A stretch of DNA of 64,000 nt from Domibacillus tundrae (GCF_000970675.1 NZ_LAJA01000020.1:1-64000), one strand, 5' to 3'. Positions 27,317 to 36,861 are shown, counted from the stretch's first letter. Numbers and translations: made by a program. The notes: generated by a model not told the origin, from the sequence alone.

Positions 27317-27550
27317 TCACTTAAAGCAATAGCGCCACATTCTCTTGAAGATACATATTCCAAAGAGAAGAAAAGCAAGGAAGCCAACGATTGCAATAAT
27401 GATGTTTAAAATAGTACCAATGCTTCCTATGTCAAGTAATACAACAAAATCAGATATTATCCCCGATGTTGGCAGCAGCAGCCATACTACACCCGTTAAA
27501 AATCCAAGGAAAATTTCAAAAATACTATATGAAGAATGCCCATTATTCAT
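27317..27550 (-). CDS. Small two-helix membrane protein
   Basis: A 77-residue protein with hydrophobic segments at about 10-28 and 45-68 and a short basic C-terminus (FKRMWRYCFK). AAAGGGGGTGA precedes the ATG. No family is recognised. Isolated between plus-strand terminators and a long gap. Confidence 0.6.
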   Translation of the reverse strand: MNNGHSSYSIFEIFLGFLTGVVWLLLPTSGIISDFVVLLDIGSIGTILNIIIAIVGFLAFLLFGICIFKRMWRYCFK

Positions 27551-28224
27551 AGAATTTCACCCCCTTTCAAAAGGAATGTTTGTTCACAATATAGTATGCG
27601 GATGCTTGAGACTTTGTTTAAGAAAAACACACAAAAAGGCTCAAATAAATCTCTCATACGAAGAGCATGGGGCGCCCCAGTATTTCTTGTTTTAACCATT
27701 TTTCCCACAGCATTGTATGATTTCAACTATTGGAAAGTGCCTAAGATCCAATGGTTTATTTTCCACAAGACTTTCTGATCTTCCTTTTAAACGTCTGACT
27801 AAGGAGAAGAGCCCATTTTAAGGGGAATATAATTTCAGGCATAAAAAAACCATCTTGCTACTTTTGCAAGATAGTAAAATAAATATCACAAAGTCTTTTC
27901 ATTTTGTTATTCAAAATACTAGAGCCCAAGCCACTTCTTTATGTCTTGGAAACATTTAAACTCTTTCATAAGTCGTCAGGCTCTCGCTCTTCATATGGAA
28001 GCGAACTCATACTTTTCACAAGAACAGATTCGCTTATTTTCTCATAATGGATCCGAAGCACTAACCCTCAAAATAAAGACGAGCCTTTCCAAAATAAACA
28101 GCATGTCAGCCTTTATAAGCGCTATATACCGCATTGGAATTGCCCGTCTTTTTATGTTAAAACTGCTTATTTAACTATAATTTCTACTATTTAAAAAATG
28201 GTGATCTTCAACGCGTGTAATCGT
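27551..28224. other. Gene-poor 674-bp interval with one terminator
   Basis: Frames on either strand lack ribosome sites and recognisable motifs. A hairpin ATCTTGC/GCAAGAT at 27852-27872, followed by seven T on the minus strand, is an intrinsic terminator, probably of the methyltransferase transcript. Similar hairpins recur at 38731 and 41889. Confidence 0.5.
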
Positions 28225-28926
28225 TCATGTTTGACAATAAAAGACTCGGTAACTTAAAGGCAGGTCAGGCTGACTTATAAAGGCATGATGTGCATCCCAA
28301 ATATCATACAATTCTTCACTAATGTTTTCTGAAAGACGCATCTCTGTAAGGATTTCTTCATTAAACGTATTGGCTGTTTTCAAGAGATCGGAAGAATCAA
28401 AGCCAGCTCGTTTAAATTTTTCCATCCATTCCTCTTCTGTAAGGATGGCCGAAACGCCATATAAATGCTTAACTTCTCTTTCTTGTTCCTTGCAAAGCGG
28501 TCTGTCTGCTGTCATTTCAATCGCAATCATCGCTCCCTCTTTTTTTAAGACACGTGACATTTCATGGAGCGTTTGATCGATCGAGGAAGTGAAAGAAATA
28601 ACAGACTCTGCTATGACTAAATCAAAGGTTTGATCAGGAAAATGCAAATGCTCAGCATTCCCATATTGCACAACAACGTTTCGTTGATTTAGTCTTTCTG
28701 CTGCTTTTTCCAGCATGATGGAATGGTTGTCAATAGCTGTGATCGTACAATCGAACGCAGCAGCTAAATATTCCGCCGTCTGTCCTGTGCCACAGCCGAT
28801 TTCTAGAATGGAGGCCCCTGTTGGGAGATCAAGGCCTGTGAAGATTTCTTTGGTCAAAGAAAAACCACCAGGGTGAGCCCCGCCTATACCAAACTCCGCT
28901 AAAAAATCTAGATAGTTTTTTTTCAC
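28225..28926 (-). CDS. Class I SAM-dependent methyltransferase
   Basis: A 233-residue methyltransferase. SAM motif I is ILEIGCGTGQTAEYLA, the acidic loop follows in CTITAIDNHSIM, motif IV region is FDLVIAESVISFT and post-motif MSRVLKKEGAMIAIEM. The start is GTG 28926 with AAGGAGGGAAAAGA upstream. The leader holds a perfect 8-bp inverted repeat just upstream of the ribosome site. A decayed partial copy of the same gene plus leader lies at 41519-41767 and a leader-only copy at 38663, so this locus was duplicated. Substrate unknown. Confidence 0.85.
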   Translation of the reverse strand: MKKNYLDFLAEFGIGGAHPGGFSLTKEIFTGLDLPTGASILEIGCGTGQTAEYLAAAFDCTITAIDNHSIMLEKAAERLNQRNVVVQYGNAEHLHFPDQTFDLVIAESVISFTSSIDQTLHEMSRVLKKEGAMIAIEMTADRPLCKEQEREVKHLYGVSAILTEEEWMEKFKRAGFDSSDLLKTANTFNEEILTEMRLSENISEELYDIWDAHHAFISQPDLPLSYRVFYCQT

Positions 28927-28941
28927 TCTTTTCCCTCCTTG

Positions 28942-28967
28942 TTTTACATGGATTATTTTATGTAAAA
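28942..28967 (-). promoter_or_regulatory. Inverted repeat in the methyltransferase leader
   Basis: TTTTACAT and ATGTAAAA are perfect arms 10 bases apart, between the ribosome site and the upstream region. Conserved again at 38663-38688 and, with one change, at 41742-41767. Probably an operator overlapping the 5' leader. Confidence 0.5.
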
Positions 28968-29149
28968 AAGCGGCAAATGTGATGCTGGGATGTGAGTCCC
29001 GCTCCGTTAAATCAATAAAACGCAGAGAGTAGCATGCAAGGAAAATCATAAAAAATGATATTATTGAGCAAGTTTATTTTATATGAACTTTACCGGCATC
29101 TTTCCACATTCTACATAATTGAAGTATGGTTCACAGAATGAGTTTGAGA

Positions 29150-29308
29150 ATATCGAGCACTTTAAGCTGGAACTGGCACAATAATATCGAGTACTACAAT
29201 CACAAGCGCATTAAGACAAAAATAAAGGGCATGAGCCCGGTACAATACCGGACTCATGCCCAACCAGCTGCTTAATAAATAACCAGTCTAACTTTCTGGG
29301 GTCACTTC
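29150..29308 (+). mobile_element. IS3-family (IS150-like) transposase 3' remnant with terminal repeat
   Basis: The C-terminal tail of an IS3-family transposase reads IEYYNHKRIKTKIKGMSPVQYR to a TAA at 29273-29275. The nucleotide hairpin GGGCATGAG..CTCATGCCC in this tail is typical of the family. The following CTAACTTTCTGGGGTCA resembles the right-end inverted repeat. Everything upstream of about 29150 is lost or out of frame. Confidence 0.7.
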
Positions 29309-29323
29309 ATTAAGCCGCTTTTT

Positions 29324-29467
29324 TTATACGCCTTTTACAAGTTTCCCTCCACGCGCTACACTCAAATCCATCGGGTTCGAATCAGTCACCTTCACCCTGG
29401 CAAAATCTTTGCCTTTTAAGAACTGAGAAAAATTTTTACTCCAGATCCATTTTCCGGACTTAATCTA
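29324..29467 (-). pseudogene. Coding-like fragment after the ASCH gene
   Basis: An open stretch of about 46 codons (SGKWIWSKNFSQFLKG..VTDSNPMDLSVARGGKLV) directly follows the ASCH gene in the same frame, separated by TGA-TAG. It has no start or ribosome site. It looks like the tail of a lost gene truncated by the IS3 insertion. Not recognised. Confidence 0.3.
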
Positions 29468-29896
29468 TCATTTTAAAACATGCTCCCATAATCCAAGCTG
29501 TCCTTTCGCTGGAATAAATTCATCCAGCATCTTCATATCCTGAACTTCCCAAGCATAGCCACCTACTTTAAAGTCCCCTAAAAAATAGTCATTGCCAGAT
29601 ACGACTTGTCCATCTTCCAGTACTGCCCATGTCTCGTTGTTTTCAGTTACCCTTAAACAATTTTCAAGCCTGCATACAGCAATGATTTTGCCAGTGGGAA
29701 GATTCTCTTTTGTATAGCCATGCTTACCTAGCAGCGACTGAATCGCCGCATAGCTAAGCGTGTCTTTATCCATTTTTTTACTTGTGTGAATTGCCAAAGG
29801 TCCCCGATAATTCGTTTTCCAGGATCTTGTTTCATATTTGGCCTCTCTAAGGACAAAAAGACTTGCCCAAGGCTGGATCATTGACAAAACCTTCAT
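29468..29896 (-). CDS. ASCH-domain protein
   Basis: A 142-residue ASCH-fold protein (RNA- or nucleotide-binding beta barrel). Conserved features are MKVLSMIQPWASL, ETRSWKTNYRGPLAIHTSKK, GKIIAVCRLENCL and YAWEVQDM. ATG 29896 is chosen because GGAGG lies seven bases upstream. Role unknown; ASCH proteins are proposed to act in RNA metabolism. Confidence 0.8.
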   Translation of the reverse strand: MKVLSMIQPWASLFVLREAKYETRSWKTNYRGPLAIHTSKKMDKDTLSYAAIQSLLGKHGYTKENLPTGKIIAVCRLENCLRVTENNETWAVLEDGQVVSGNDYFLGDFKVGGYAWEVQDMKMLDEFIPAKGQLGLWEHVLK

Positions 29897-30131
29897 TCTA
29901 CCGGCCTCCATCCAACCTATGAAAGTGTACTTTGCCTATAGAGTGTCCATGTAAAGAAATATTATAAGCATAAGCAAAAATCAAATGAGCACGATTATTA
30001 ATAAAAACGACAGCATTTTAAATCCTGTTTCACATTTATTTACTAAACCTTTCGCCCACTCCTTTTCCCCCTAGTGGAATATATCTATACAAGACAGGTG
30101 AATATCATTGTAATGGAGGAGGCAGTGTTAC

Positions 30132-31577
30132 ATGCAGGGTATTGAATCAGGTGAATCAAAGGATTTCCAAAAAGATGAACAACGATCGTATTATCCTCAA
30201 TTAACATCGCTTCATTATCAAAATTATCGGTGTCAGCCACTACCTTATCAAATGTATGGATACTACCAGTAGCCGTATCAACCATACTTTCAACAGTTCA
30301 ATCTGTATGAACAAGCCCCATATCAGCAAGTTCCGTACCAACAAAGAATAGACCAACAAATTCGATATGTGCAAAAACCCACTAAACCGAATTCATACAC
30401 GCGGCAGGATCATGCTCTAAAGAGCGCAGACAAAGAGCGGTATCAGATGATTTTTCATTGGAACCATTTGAACTGGAATTTCCCTAACAGCAGCATGAAG
30501 CAGCAGTTTGAAGCGAGTCAGTATTGGAAAAGAGCGATGCCTGCTGGAATTAAGGTGGATCAACAAGGAAACTATTATGTTTCGGTGCCGCGGTGGGCTC
30601 ATGGCATTCCTGCTACGATGAACCGAATTGTCATGAAGAATGGAAAGCCGCTGTTAGAAGCATTTCCAAGCTGGGATTGAAATCAAGCAGGAAATGTGAA
30701 CGTACTGCAATCTGTACTGGGCTACGAAATTGACGAGCATAACCGGATGTGGATTTTGGACCAAGGAAAAATAGCTTATGCTCCTTCTCCAGAAGGGTCC
30801 CAAAAGCTCGTTATATGGGATTTGAATACAAATAAAATGATCCAATCGATCAAAATACCGAATGAAATCGCACCCTATCGAACCTCATTTTTAAATGATG
30901 TCGTAGTCGATAATAAGAATGGTTTCGTTTATATAACCGATTCCGGAAATGGCTGGCCGAATCATCCGCTTGCTGGCGCGATCATTGTGTATAACATGAA
31001 GACAAAAAAATTCCGGCGTGTACTCGACAGACATTACAGCACGCAGGATTTTCCTGGCTTTGTTTTTGAAATTGACAATAAACCGGTCTTTAAAGACAGA
31101 CCCATTAAAATAGGTGCAGATGGAATAGCCTTGTCTGCTGACCGTTCGACTCTTTATTATTGCCAGGTGACGGGCCGGAATTTATATGCGATCGACACGA
31201 AATTATTAAGGGATTTCAGCACACCGTTAGAACAGCTCAAAGCTTCCGTACAGCATCTTGGCAGCAAAGGGACAACTACAGACGGGATGCATGCAGATAA
31301 TAAAGGAAATGTATTTTACACGATGCTGGAGGGAAAAGGAATTGGCGTCTACGCTCCTGAATCGAAACGTTTCAGTGAATTCTTGTCCGATGACTTTATG
31401 TTATGGGTAGATGGAGTAGCGTTTGATCAAAAAGGATCCATCATTTTTAATAACAACCGGCTTCACCAAATGTTTAAACGAAACCAGACTGAAATCGATT
31501 GGGACTATCCATACAATTTAATCATTTGGAAAGCGTATGTTGGTGAAGGTGTTAAATCGTATCTTTATGCTAAATAA
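30132..31577 (+). pseudogene. Major-royal-jelly/Yellow-family protein with two in-frame stops
   Basis: One continuous frame of about 480 codons starting at ATG 30132 behind GGAGGAGG. The first 90 residues are Gln/Tyr/Pro-rich (PYQQVPYQQR), as in spore coat-like proteins. The rest is an MRJP-type beta-propeller: FHWNHLNWNFP, MPAGIKVDQQGNYYVSVPRW, LGYEIDEHNRMWILDQG, TDSGNGWPNHPLAGAIIVY, GADGIALSADRSTLYYCQVTGRNLYAID, GMHADNKGNVFYT. TAG at 30270-30272 (probably from CAG) and TGA at 30678-30680 interrupt it without changing frame. Otherwise intact, so inactivation is recent, or the stops are read through. Confidence 0.8.
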
Positions 31578-31616
31578 CGATGTTTAAACAAAACTCACTC
31601 AGATAATTTCCCAAAA

Positions 31617-31650
31617 AAGCAACTGCCTTTGTAGCGGCTGCTTTCTTTTC
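31617..31650 (+). terminator. Terminator downstream of the MRJP-like gene
   Basis: AAGCAACTGC and GCGGCTGCTT pair with one mismatch around TTTGTA region, followed by TTCTTTTC. Confidence 0.55.
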
Positions 31651-31717
31651 GGGTTCAATTAGCTGATTAACAAATTCATGTTTTACACTGGGGTTTTCCT
31701 TTTCTCTACTGAGAAAC

Positions 31718-31752
31718 AAAAAAGACAACCAAATAAATGGCTGTCTTTTTTA
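31718..31752 (-). terminator. Terminator of the small minus-strand gene at 31817
   Basis: AAAAAGACAACCA and TGGCTGTCTTTTT pair with one mismatch. T runs at both ends make it usable on both strands. Confidence 0.65.
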
Positions 31753-31816
31753 AAAGTAAGAACAGTATATTTTGTCCTCTACCTTGACTCAATGGTTTAA
31801 AAAATTATGTTTCTGC

Positions 31817-32065
31817 TCAATCGAATTCCACGAGATAAAGAGCCTCCCTGCAATTCGGACCGTTCACTGTTTTTTTAAGGTTTCGCATGTCTCCATAATA
31901 AGTAAGCGGCGGTTTGTCATTGGCGGTGACGGTAAATGCATACTTCTTTTTCTTTTTTTTAATTTCCGAATAGCCATCTTTCCTCTCAAATCGAACAATA
32001 GCTCCTTCTTTTACCGCTTCGATGGCTTCTGTTGGTGTGACAAATTTTTTCTTTGCATTCTCCAT
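31817..32065 (-). CDS. Small conserved-looking protein, function unknown
   Basis: An 82-residue cytoplasmic protein (MENAKKKFVTPTEAIEAV, a Lys-rich stretch EIKKKKKKY, then LTYYGDMRNLKKTVNG). ATG 32065 has AGGAGG at seven bases; the longer frame has none. No recognised domain; the beta-rich second half could be a small nucleic-acid-binding fold, which is only inference. Confidence 0.6.
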   Translation of the reverse strand: MENAKKKFVTPTEAIEAVKEGAIVRFERKDGYSEIKKKKKKYAFTVTANDKPPLTYYGDMRNLKKTVNGPNCREALYLVEFD

Positions 32066-32378
32066 AGTAGCCTCCTGTTTTAGCAAAATAAATACTAGCT
32101 ATCACCGTACGACACACAGCGCGCTGCTAAATCTTTCTCTTTAACTTAACAGTTACCCCTTCACATTGGATGTAAACAAGAAATTTTTTGAACTATATAA
32201 GTTGAACAAAGATTCTTACTTTAGAAAACAGTGGCTGTTTGAGTTAGTGCGTTTCGTATAGATGCAAGGATGATCACCGATTTGTTCTGGGATCAGCTCT
32301 TCCAAATAACACCTTATTTTTGCAGGCATGGGTCGGCCTTGTGGGGAATGTCTGTCGTTTTTGAAAAGGAGCCGATAG

Positions 32379-32494
32379 GTGAAGCCTGCCGGACTTCGCG
32401 TTCCACGGGCAGTGCGGCAGCTTCCTCGGCTGCGCCTGCGGGATCTGCCGACTCACTGTACGTCCCGCAGGAGTCTTCGTCCGGCAGGTTTCAC
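32379..32494. repeat. GC-rich Bacillaceae-type intergenic palindromic repeat
   Basis: Terminal arms GTGAAGCCTGCCGGAC (32379-32394) and GTCCGGCAGGTTTCAC (32479-32494) are complementary at 15 of 16 positions. Inside lies the motif TGCGGGATCTGCC..CGTCCCGCAGGAGTC. From memory this style (CCCGCAGGAGTC) is a common dispersed repeat in Bacillus-related genomes. GC content is far above the flanks. Frames across it are not genes. Confidence 0.65.
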
Positions 32495-32629
32495 CAAGTG
32501 GTTTTGAAGAGCAGCGAGTATTCAAGCTGGGGAGTTCCGCTTTTTATTGGCGCAGCGATTGTCCCCTTTTGTTTTAGAAAGAATCAGGCTAAACCAGTCT
32601 TTCCTTTTTTACATTCACTCATTAAAAAA

Positions 32630-32790
32630 GCAGAGGCGGCGGGTGTGCGGCGCAGACTCCAGTGGGCCTAGCGGGCCAGATGAGATCGATGCAGCCGCAG
32701 AGCGGCGGAAACGAGCTCAGCGCCTGCCCTATGGTGCGCGAAGCCGTGCGCCCGCTGCCATTTCGGTTCTCGTTAAAAGAAGCAAGCCAA
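32630..32790. repeat. Second GC-rich repeat, opposite-sense relative of the first
   Basis: GC-rich block containing GCAGACTCCAGTGGG and GCGGGCCAGATGAG, which resembles a decayed inverted version of the GACTCCTGCGGGA motif of the repeat at 32379. It ends before the HesB-like gene promoter region. Spurious frames cross it on both strands. Confidence 0.45.
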
Positions 32791-32961
32791 AACGGTCCTT
32801 GCTCACACAAAAGAGGCCGTAACAATGGGTATGAAGCTGGTTTTTGTTAGGATTATCAAGATACATGATATAATTTATGTAAGAGTTCATATAAAAAGAT
32901 GTTTTACACTTTGTCTTCTACTGAGTGTCAGCAGCGAAATAAAAAAATCAAAGGAGAAAAA

Positions 32962-33249
32962 ATGTTTACGATCACAGAAAAAGCCCAAGAAAAAATTAAG
33001 GAAATGATGCAGGAAGATACAGGAATAGAAACATTTTTAACATTTCGTGTGACAAGCAAGTGCTGTAATGAAATGGAATATGACTTAAGCTTGTCTTCAC
33101 ATAAAAAAGAACAAGATACGATCATTGAATTTGATGAATTTCGTGCGCTTATTAACCCTGCCGATATTTATCTCATTAAAAACACAGAAATTGATTTTAA
33201 AGACGATGGATTTATGATCAATAATCCCAATCCTTTAGTTTCAGTTTAA
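32962..33249 (+). CDS. HesB/IscA-like small protein
   Basis: A 95-residue protein with the HesB-type N-terminus MFTITEKAQEKIKEMMQE, a central FRVTSKCCNEMEYDLSLS and a C-terminal ALINPADIYLI..NTEIDF..DGFMINNPN matching the A-type carrier fold. Of the three Cys used by true IscA proteins only the first region (adjacent CC) is present and the C-terminal CxC is absent. It is therefore probably one of the degenerate Bacillus HesB-domain proteins, not a cluster carrier. AAGGAG precedes ATG 32962. Confidence 0.75.
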   Translation: MFTITEKAQEKIKEMMQEDTGIETFLTFRVTSKCCNEMEYDLSLSSHKKEQDTIIEFDEFRALINPADIYLIKNTEIDFKDDGFMINNPNPLVSV

Positions 33250-33364
33250 TTGTCTGGAACAATTTTAATTTTTTGTTATTGAACAAATTATTTAGACCAA
33301 TCGAAAATAAAAGTTAAAATTCCCTTTCATTTAACATAAACCGGGCATTTAAATAGATAGGACC

Positions 33365-33592
33365 TTAATGTTTTATACTGGCTGAAGGCTTAAAAGCGGA
33401 GAGGTTCATAGCATTTTCCATTGCCTGGTGCCTAGTAAAGTTAGGGTGAATATGATCGTCGCAACCAGAAATTAGAATCTCTCTATCCGGATCCGCTGGG
33501 TTTGCTATAGCTTTCTCAAAGTCGATGACACCATCAAAGTCTTTTTTGATAGGCGTGCGATACTTAAATAATGCCTGAGAAATATCCGCCAA
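33365..33592 (-). pseudogene. SGNH/GDSL esterase C-terminal fragment
   Basis: About 75 residues corresponding to the end of a secreted-type GDSL hydrolase: VIDFEKAIANPADP..D followed by GCDDHIHPNFTRHQAMENAMNLSAF, where DDHIHPN holds the catalytic Asp and His. The Ser-containing N-terminal two-thirds is missing and there is no ribosome site. Relic. Confidence 0.65.
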
Positions 33593-33908
33593 TAAAAGTC
33601 GAGCACACGATACCCGTAAGACAAATCAACATAGAGTTAGAGATTACCAGTATAAAAGAAAAGAAGATCTTGAAAATGTTGTAACAACTCTTTTGTCGCC
33701 TTTAAATACCGGCACAAGCTGGTTGAGCGCGATAACCTCCAGTTTATTCCAATAATTTCCCGATCGGTTCGACAACCTACAAATTCCCCCACAAGGTTTT
33801 GATGTTTCGATTAGACAAAAAAAGCCTGCAGACATCGCCTTTAAAATGAAGACTTTGTCTGCAAGCTGAGGTCAGCCTATTATATTTGGCTGGCCTTTCT
33901 TTCTATTC
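33593..33908. other. Non-coding interval with hairpins
   Basis: No supported gene. CTGCAGACA..TGTCTGCAAG (about 33827-33866) and AGGTCAGCC/GGCTGGCCT followed by TTCTTTC (33870-33905) form hairpins; the second can terminate plus-strand transcription. Frames on the minus strand lack starts and motifs. Confidence 0.4.
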
Positions 33909-35369
33909 TTATAGGATGCGTTTTTTAGTTTCATTTTTTATTTCTTGTTCCCAAAAGTCGGCATTTTTAATTCCCAATGCTTTCGGATCAAATACCGGAT
34001 CGACTACTCCTTGCTTTCTTTGCTTTTCATAATCCTTTAAAGCAGCCATGGCCGGTTTTGTCAAAATTAAAATCGCAATAATATTTAGCCATACCATAAT
34101 ACCTAATCCGGCATCACCCAGTGCCCAGGCTAATGTTGTTTCATTGGCAGCTCCATAGAAGGAGGCCGCAAGAATAACTATTTTCAATACCAACATGCCC
34201 CAGGTACTGTACTTGCCCCGGCTTAAGTAAGCGATATTTGTTTCTGCAATGTAATAATACGCCATAATTGTTGTAAAGGCGAAAAAGAACAAAGCAATCG
34301 CTACAAATCCTGCACCAAAGCCAGGTAACACACTGTCAATGGCAGCTTGTGTATAACCAGGACCTACTTCAATCTGCGGCACATTATTTGCAAGACGAGT
34401 GCCATCCTCAGTTTCTGTATTGTACATTCCAGTAAAGAGAATCATAAATGCTGTTGCGGAGCAGACGAATAGAGTATCAATGTAAACAGAGAAGGCTTGG
34501 ACCAATCCTTGTTGTGCCGGATGCGTTACCTCAGCAGCCGCTGCCGGGTGTGGTCCAGTTCCCTGGCCTGCTTCATTTGAGTAAAGGCCACGTTTTACTC
34601 CCCATAAAATCGCCATCCCAATCATTCCGCCAAATACTGAGTCCACCGCAAAAGCACTTCGAAAGATAAGGAAAAAAACAGATGGCAATTCTGAAATATT
34701 CATAATTATAATAACAACCGATAAAAGGATATAACCTAAAGCCATAAATGGAACGATAATGGTGGCTGCTGTTGCAATTCTTTTTACACCGCCAAAAATA
34801 ATAAAAGCCAGTAAAAGGACAACAACAATTCCCGTGACATTCTTGTCGATTCCAAATGCATTGTCGATCCCGACCGCAATCGAATTAGATTGAATCCCTG
34901 GCATCAAAACAGCCATGGCAATAAGAGCAGCGAAAGCAAAAAGAACTGCAAACCATTTCCAGCCAATCCCTTTTTCGATGTAGTAAGCTGGACCACCTCG
35001 GTATTGGCCATCTTGTTTTTCTTTGTATATTTGTGCAAGCGTGGATTCAACAAAAGCACTTGCTGCACCGACGAAAGCAATGACCCACATCCAAAAGACA
35101 GCTCCTGGACCGCCGTAAAAGATAGCTGTTGCAACACCGGCAATATTTCCTGTGCCGACACGGCCCGAAAGCGCGATAGACAATGCTTGAAATGATGATA
35201 CTCCAGCCTCTGAGCTCTTTCCACGGAACATAATCATGATCATTTCTTTAACTTGCCGAACCTGTACAAAACGGGTTAAAACCGAAAAGAACAGCCCGAT
35301 AGCCATCAGGGCATAAACAACAGGAGTGCTCCACAAAACCCCATTTACTGCAGTAATAAATGCTTCCAT
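33909..35369 (-). CDS. alsT: Sodium:alanine (AGCS) symporter
   Basis: Na+-coupled alanine/glycine importer, 486 residues with about 11 membrane segments. Family blocks include QALSIALSGRVGTGNIAGVATAIFYGGPGAVFWMW near residue 60, RGGPAYYIEKG and GLYSNEAGQGTGPHPAAAAEVTHPAQQGLVQ. AAGGAG stands eight bases before ATG 35369. Monocistronic; a 640-base AT-rich upstream region follows. Confidence 0.92.
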   Translation of the reverse strand: MEAFITAVNGVLWSTPVVYALMAIGLFFSVLTRFVQVRQVKEMIMIMFRGKSSEAGVSSFQALSIALSGRVGTGNIAGVATAIFYGGPGAVFWMWVIAFVGAASAFVESTLAQIYKEKQDGQYRGGPAYYIEKGIGWKWFAVLFAFAALIAMAVLMPGIQSNSIAVGIDNAFGIDKNVTGIVVVLLLAFIIFGGVKRIATAATIIVPFMALGYILLSVVIIIMNISELPSVFFLIFRSAFAVDSVFGGMIGMAILWGVKRGLYSNEAGQGTGPHPAAAAEVTHPAQQGLVQAFSVYIDTLFVCSATAFMILFTGMYNTETEDGTRLANNVPQIEVGPGYTQAAIDSVLPGFGAGFVAIALFFFAFTTIMAYYYIAETNIAYLSRGKYSTWGMLVLKIVILAASFYGAANETTLAWALGDAGLGIMVWLNIIAILILTKPAMAALKDYEKQRKQGVVDPVFDPKALGIKNADFWEQEIKNETKKRIL

Positions 35370-35375
35370 AATCAC

Positions 35376-36011
35376 TTCTCCTTTTTTCTGAAAAAGTCTA
35401 ATAACATTATTTATTTTATTGAACTTGATTCTTTTTTTCTTGCTTTGTTACTTCACCACCTCCTTAATAAAGATATCTGGCTAGAATCTAATTCATAAAA
35501 GAAATGGTTTTCACCAGACTACCAAAGTGTTCTAGTAATAAAAATTAGAGGTTTAACACATGCTTCATTAACCAAGTTAAATTGGCTTACATACCTATAT
35601 TAAATAAATGTTTTCGAAAAGCACCGCCTCGCACTATTTAAAAAATAGTTCAAAAATATATCTCGCCTTTTAATATGTAATATACCAAACTTTACATATC
35701 GGTCAATATGGTTTGGTAATAAAACCAAAAAACAATGTTAGATGATCTGACATTGTTAATCATATATATCATAGTACCACTAAAATTTACTATTTTGCAG
35801 AAGGAGCAAAATTAAGTATTTAATAAAGGATTTTATTTTATGATTATATTAATAGCATTAGGAGTCTTATGTGAAACGATTGCTAGTATATTAGGGCAGG
35901 CAGTTCTGTGATGTTTACGAACTTAGTTACCAACTCAAAAAAGCCGTTAAGATAAAATCTTAACGGTCCTTACAGGTGTGAAAAGGAGTTGATTAATAGT
36001 CAACAACTTAA
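35376..36011. other. AT-rich intergenic region with inverted repeats
   Basis: No convincing gene. ACCAAAC..GTTTGGT arms near 35686-35718 could be an operator. AACAATGT/ACATTGTT at 35729-35756 forms a hairpin. A 23-codon frame at 35839 (MIILIALGVLCETIASILGQ) behind AAAGGA resembles a broken start of a small membrane protein. A terminator for the SDR gene lies at 35944-35966. Confidence 0.35.
35944..35966 (-). terminator. Terminator of the SDR gene
   Basis: Perfect 10-bp stem CCGTTAAGAT/ATCTTAACGG with a 3-base loop and a T run on the minus strand. Confidence 0.8.
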
Positions 36012-36770
36012 TTAAAAAGCAGTCCAACCAGCATCTGCTGTAATGACAGTACCATTGACAAAGCTAGACTCATCACTAGCAAGGAATAGGGCTACGTTAG
36101 CCACTTCTTCTGGTTTACCTACACGGGGGTTGATGCCCAATCCAGGCTGGACGCGCCCCATACCAAATTGATTAATCCCTGTCATTGAACTACCGATATT
36201 TGTCTCAACCCCGCCTGGTGCGATTGCATTACAGCGAATACCTTTTTGTGCGTACATAAATCCTGTATTCTTTGTAAATCCTACAACTGCATGCTTGGAA
36301 GCTGTATAAGCTGCACCAGCTCGTGATCCTTGTAATCCACCAGCCGATGCAACGTTAATGATTACCCCTTTTTCTTTCTCTAAAAAGATAGGAAGAGCTT
36401 TGCGTGTTGCACGCATAACACTTGTCGTATTAATTGCAAAGATTCTTTCCCATTTATCATCTTCAATATCACCAGCAGGTTCAAAATTATCCATAATTCC
36501 AGCATTATTTACTAAGATATCTAGCGTTCCATAAGTACTAACAGATGTATCAATAAGATTTTGTATATCTTCTTCTTTAGCTACATTTGCCATTACGGCT
36601 ATTGCATTACCACCAGTAGACTTAATTTCTTCAACTGTTTGATTAGCCGCGTCTAAATTTATATCAGAAACAACTACCTTTGCTCCTTCTTTTGCATAAA
36701 GAACAGCTATTGCTTTTCCCATTCCTGAAGCTGCACCAGTTACTACTGCTACCTTATTTTGAAGTCTCAT
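36012..36770 (-). CDS. Short-chain dehydrogenase/reductase
   Basis: NAD(P)-dependent SDR, 252 residues. The cofactor motif is VTGAASGMGKAIA, followed by LVNNAGIM (NNAG), the catalytic Ser in INVASAGG, YTASK (Tyr-x-x-x-Lys) and IRCNAIAPGGVETNI. Closest in style to glucose-1-dehydrogenase-like classical SDRs. ATG 36770 follows GGAGGAAG. Single gene; substrate unknown. Confidence 0.9.
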   Translation of the reverse strand: MRLQNKVAVVTGAASGMGKAIAVLYAKEGAKVVVSDINLDAANQTVEEIKSTGGNAIAVMANVAKEEDIQNLIDTSVSTYGTLDILVNNAGIMDNFEPAGDIEDDKWERIFAINTTSVMRATRKALPIFLEKEKGVIINVASAGGLQGSRAGAAYTASKHAVVGFTKNTGFMYAQKGIRCNAIAPGGVETNIGSSMTGINQFGMGRVQPGLGINPRVGKPEEVANVALFLASDESSFVNGTVITADAGWTAF

Positions 36771-36861
36771 TTTAACTTCCTCCAAATGTCATTGAATTCG
36801 TTTTCATGCTAGTTTTATCAAACAGTTGTTTATTAACTAACAGCTATATAAGGAGAGACAT

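Noticed and set aside
30132-31577. Stop-codon reassignment or selenocysteine/readthrough system
   Set aside because: Hundreds of neighbouring genes use all three stops normally, and the two stops here are TAG and TGA without any recoding signal. Nonsense mutation is simpler.
32270-32850. Several overlapping frames in both strands of the GC-rich gap
   Set aside because: Explained by high GC palindromic repeats, which lack stop codons by composition; no starts or motifs.
33644-33835. Minus-strand 63-codon frame
   Set aside because: No ribosome site, lies in an interval with hairpins, no similarity recognised.
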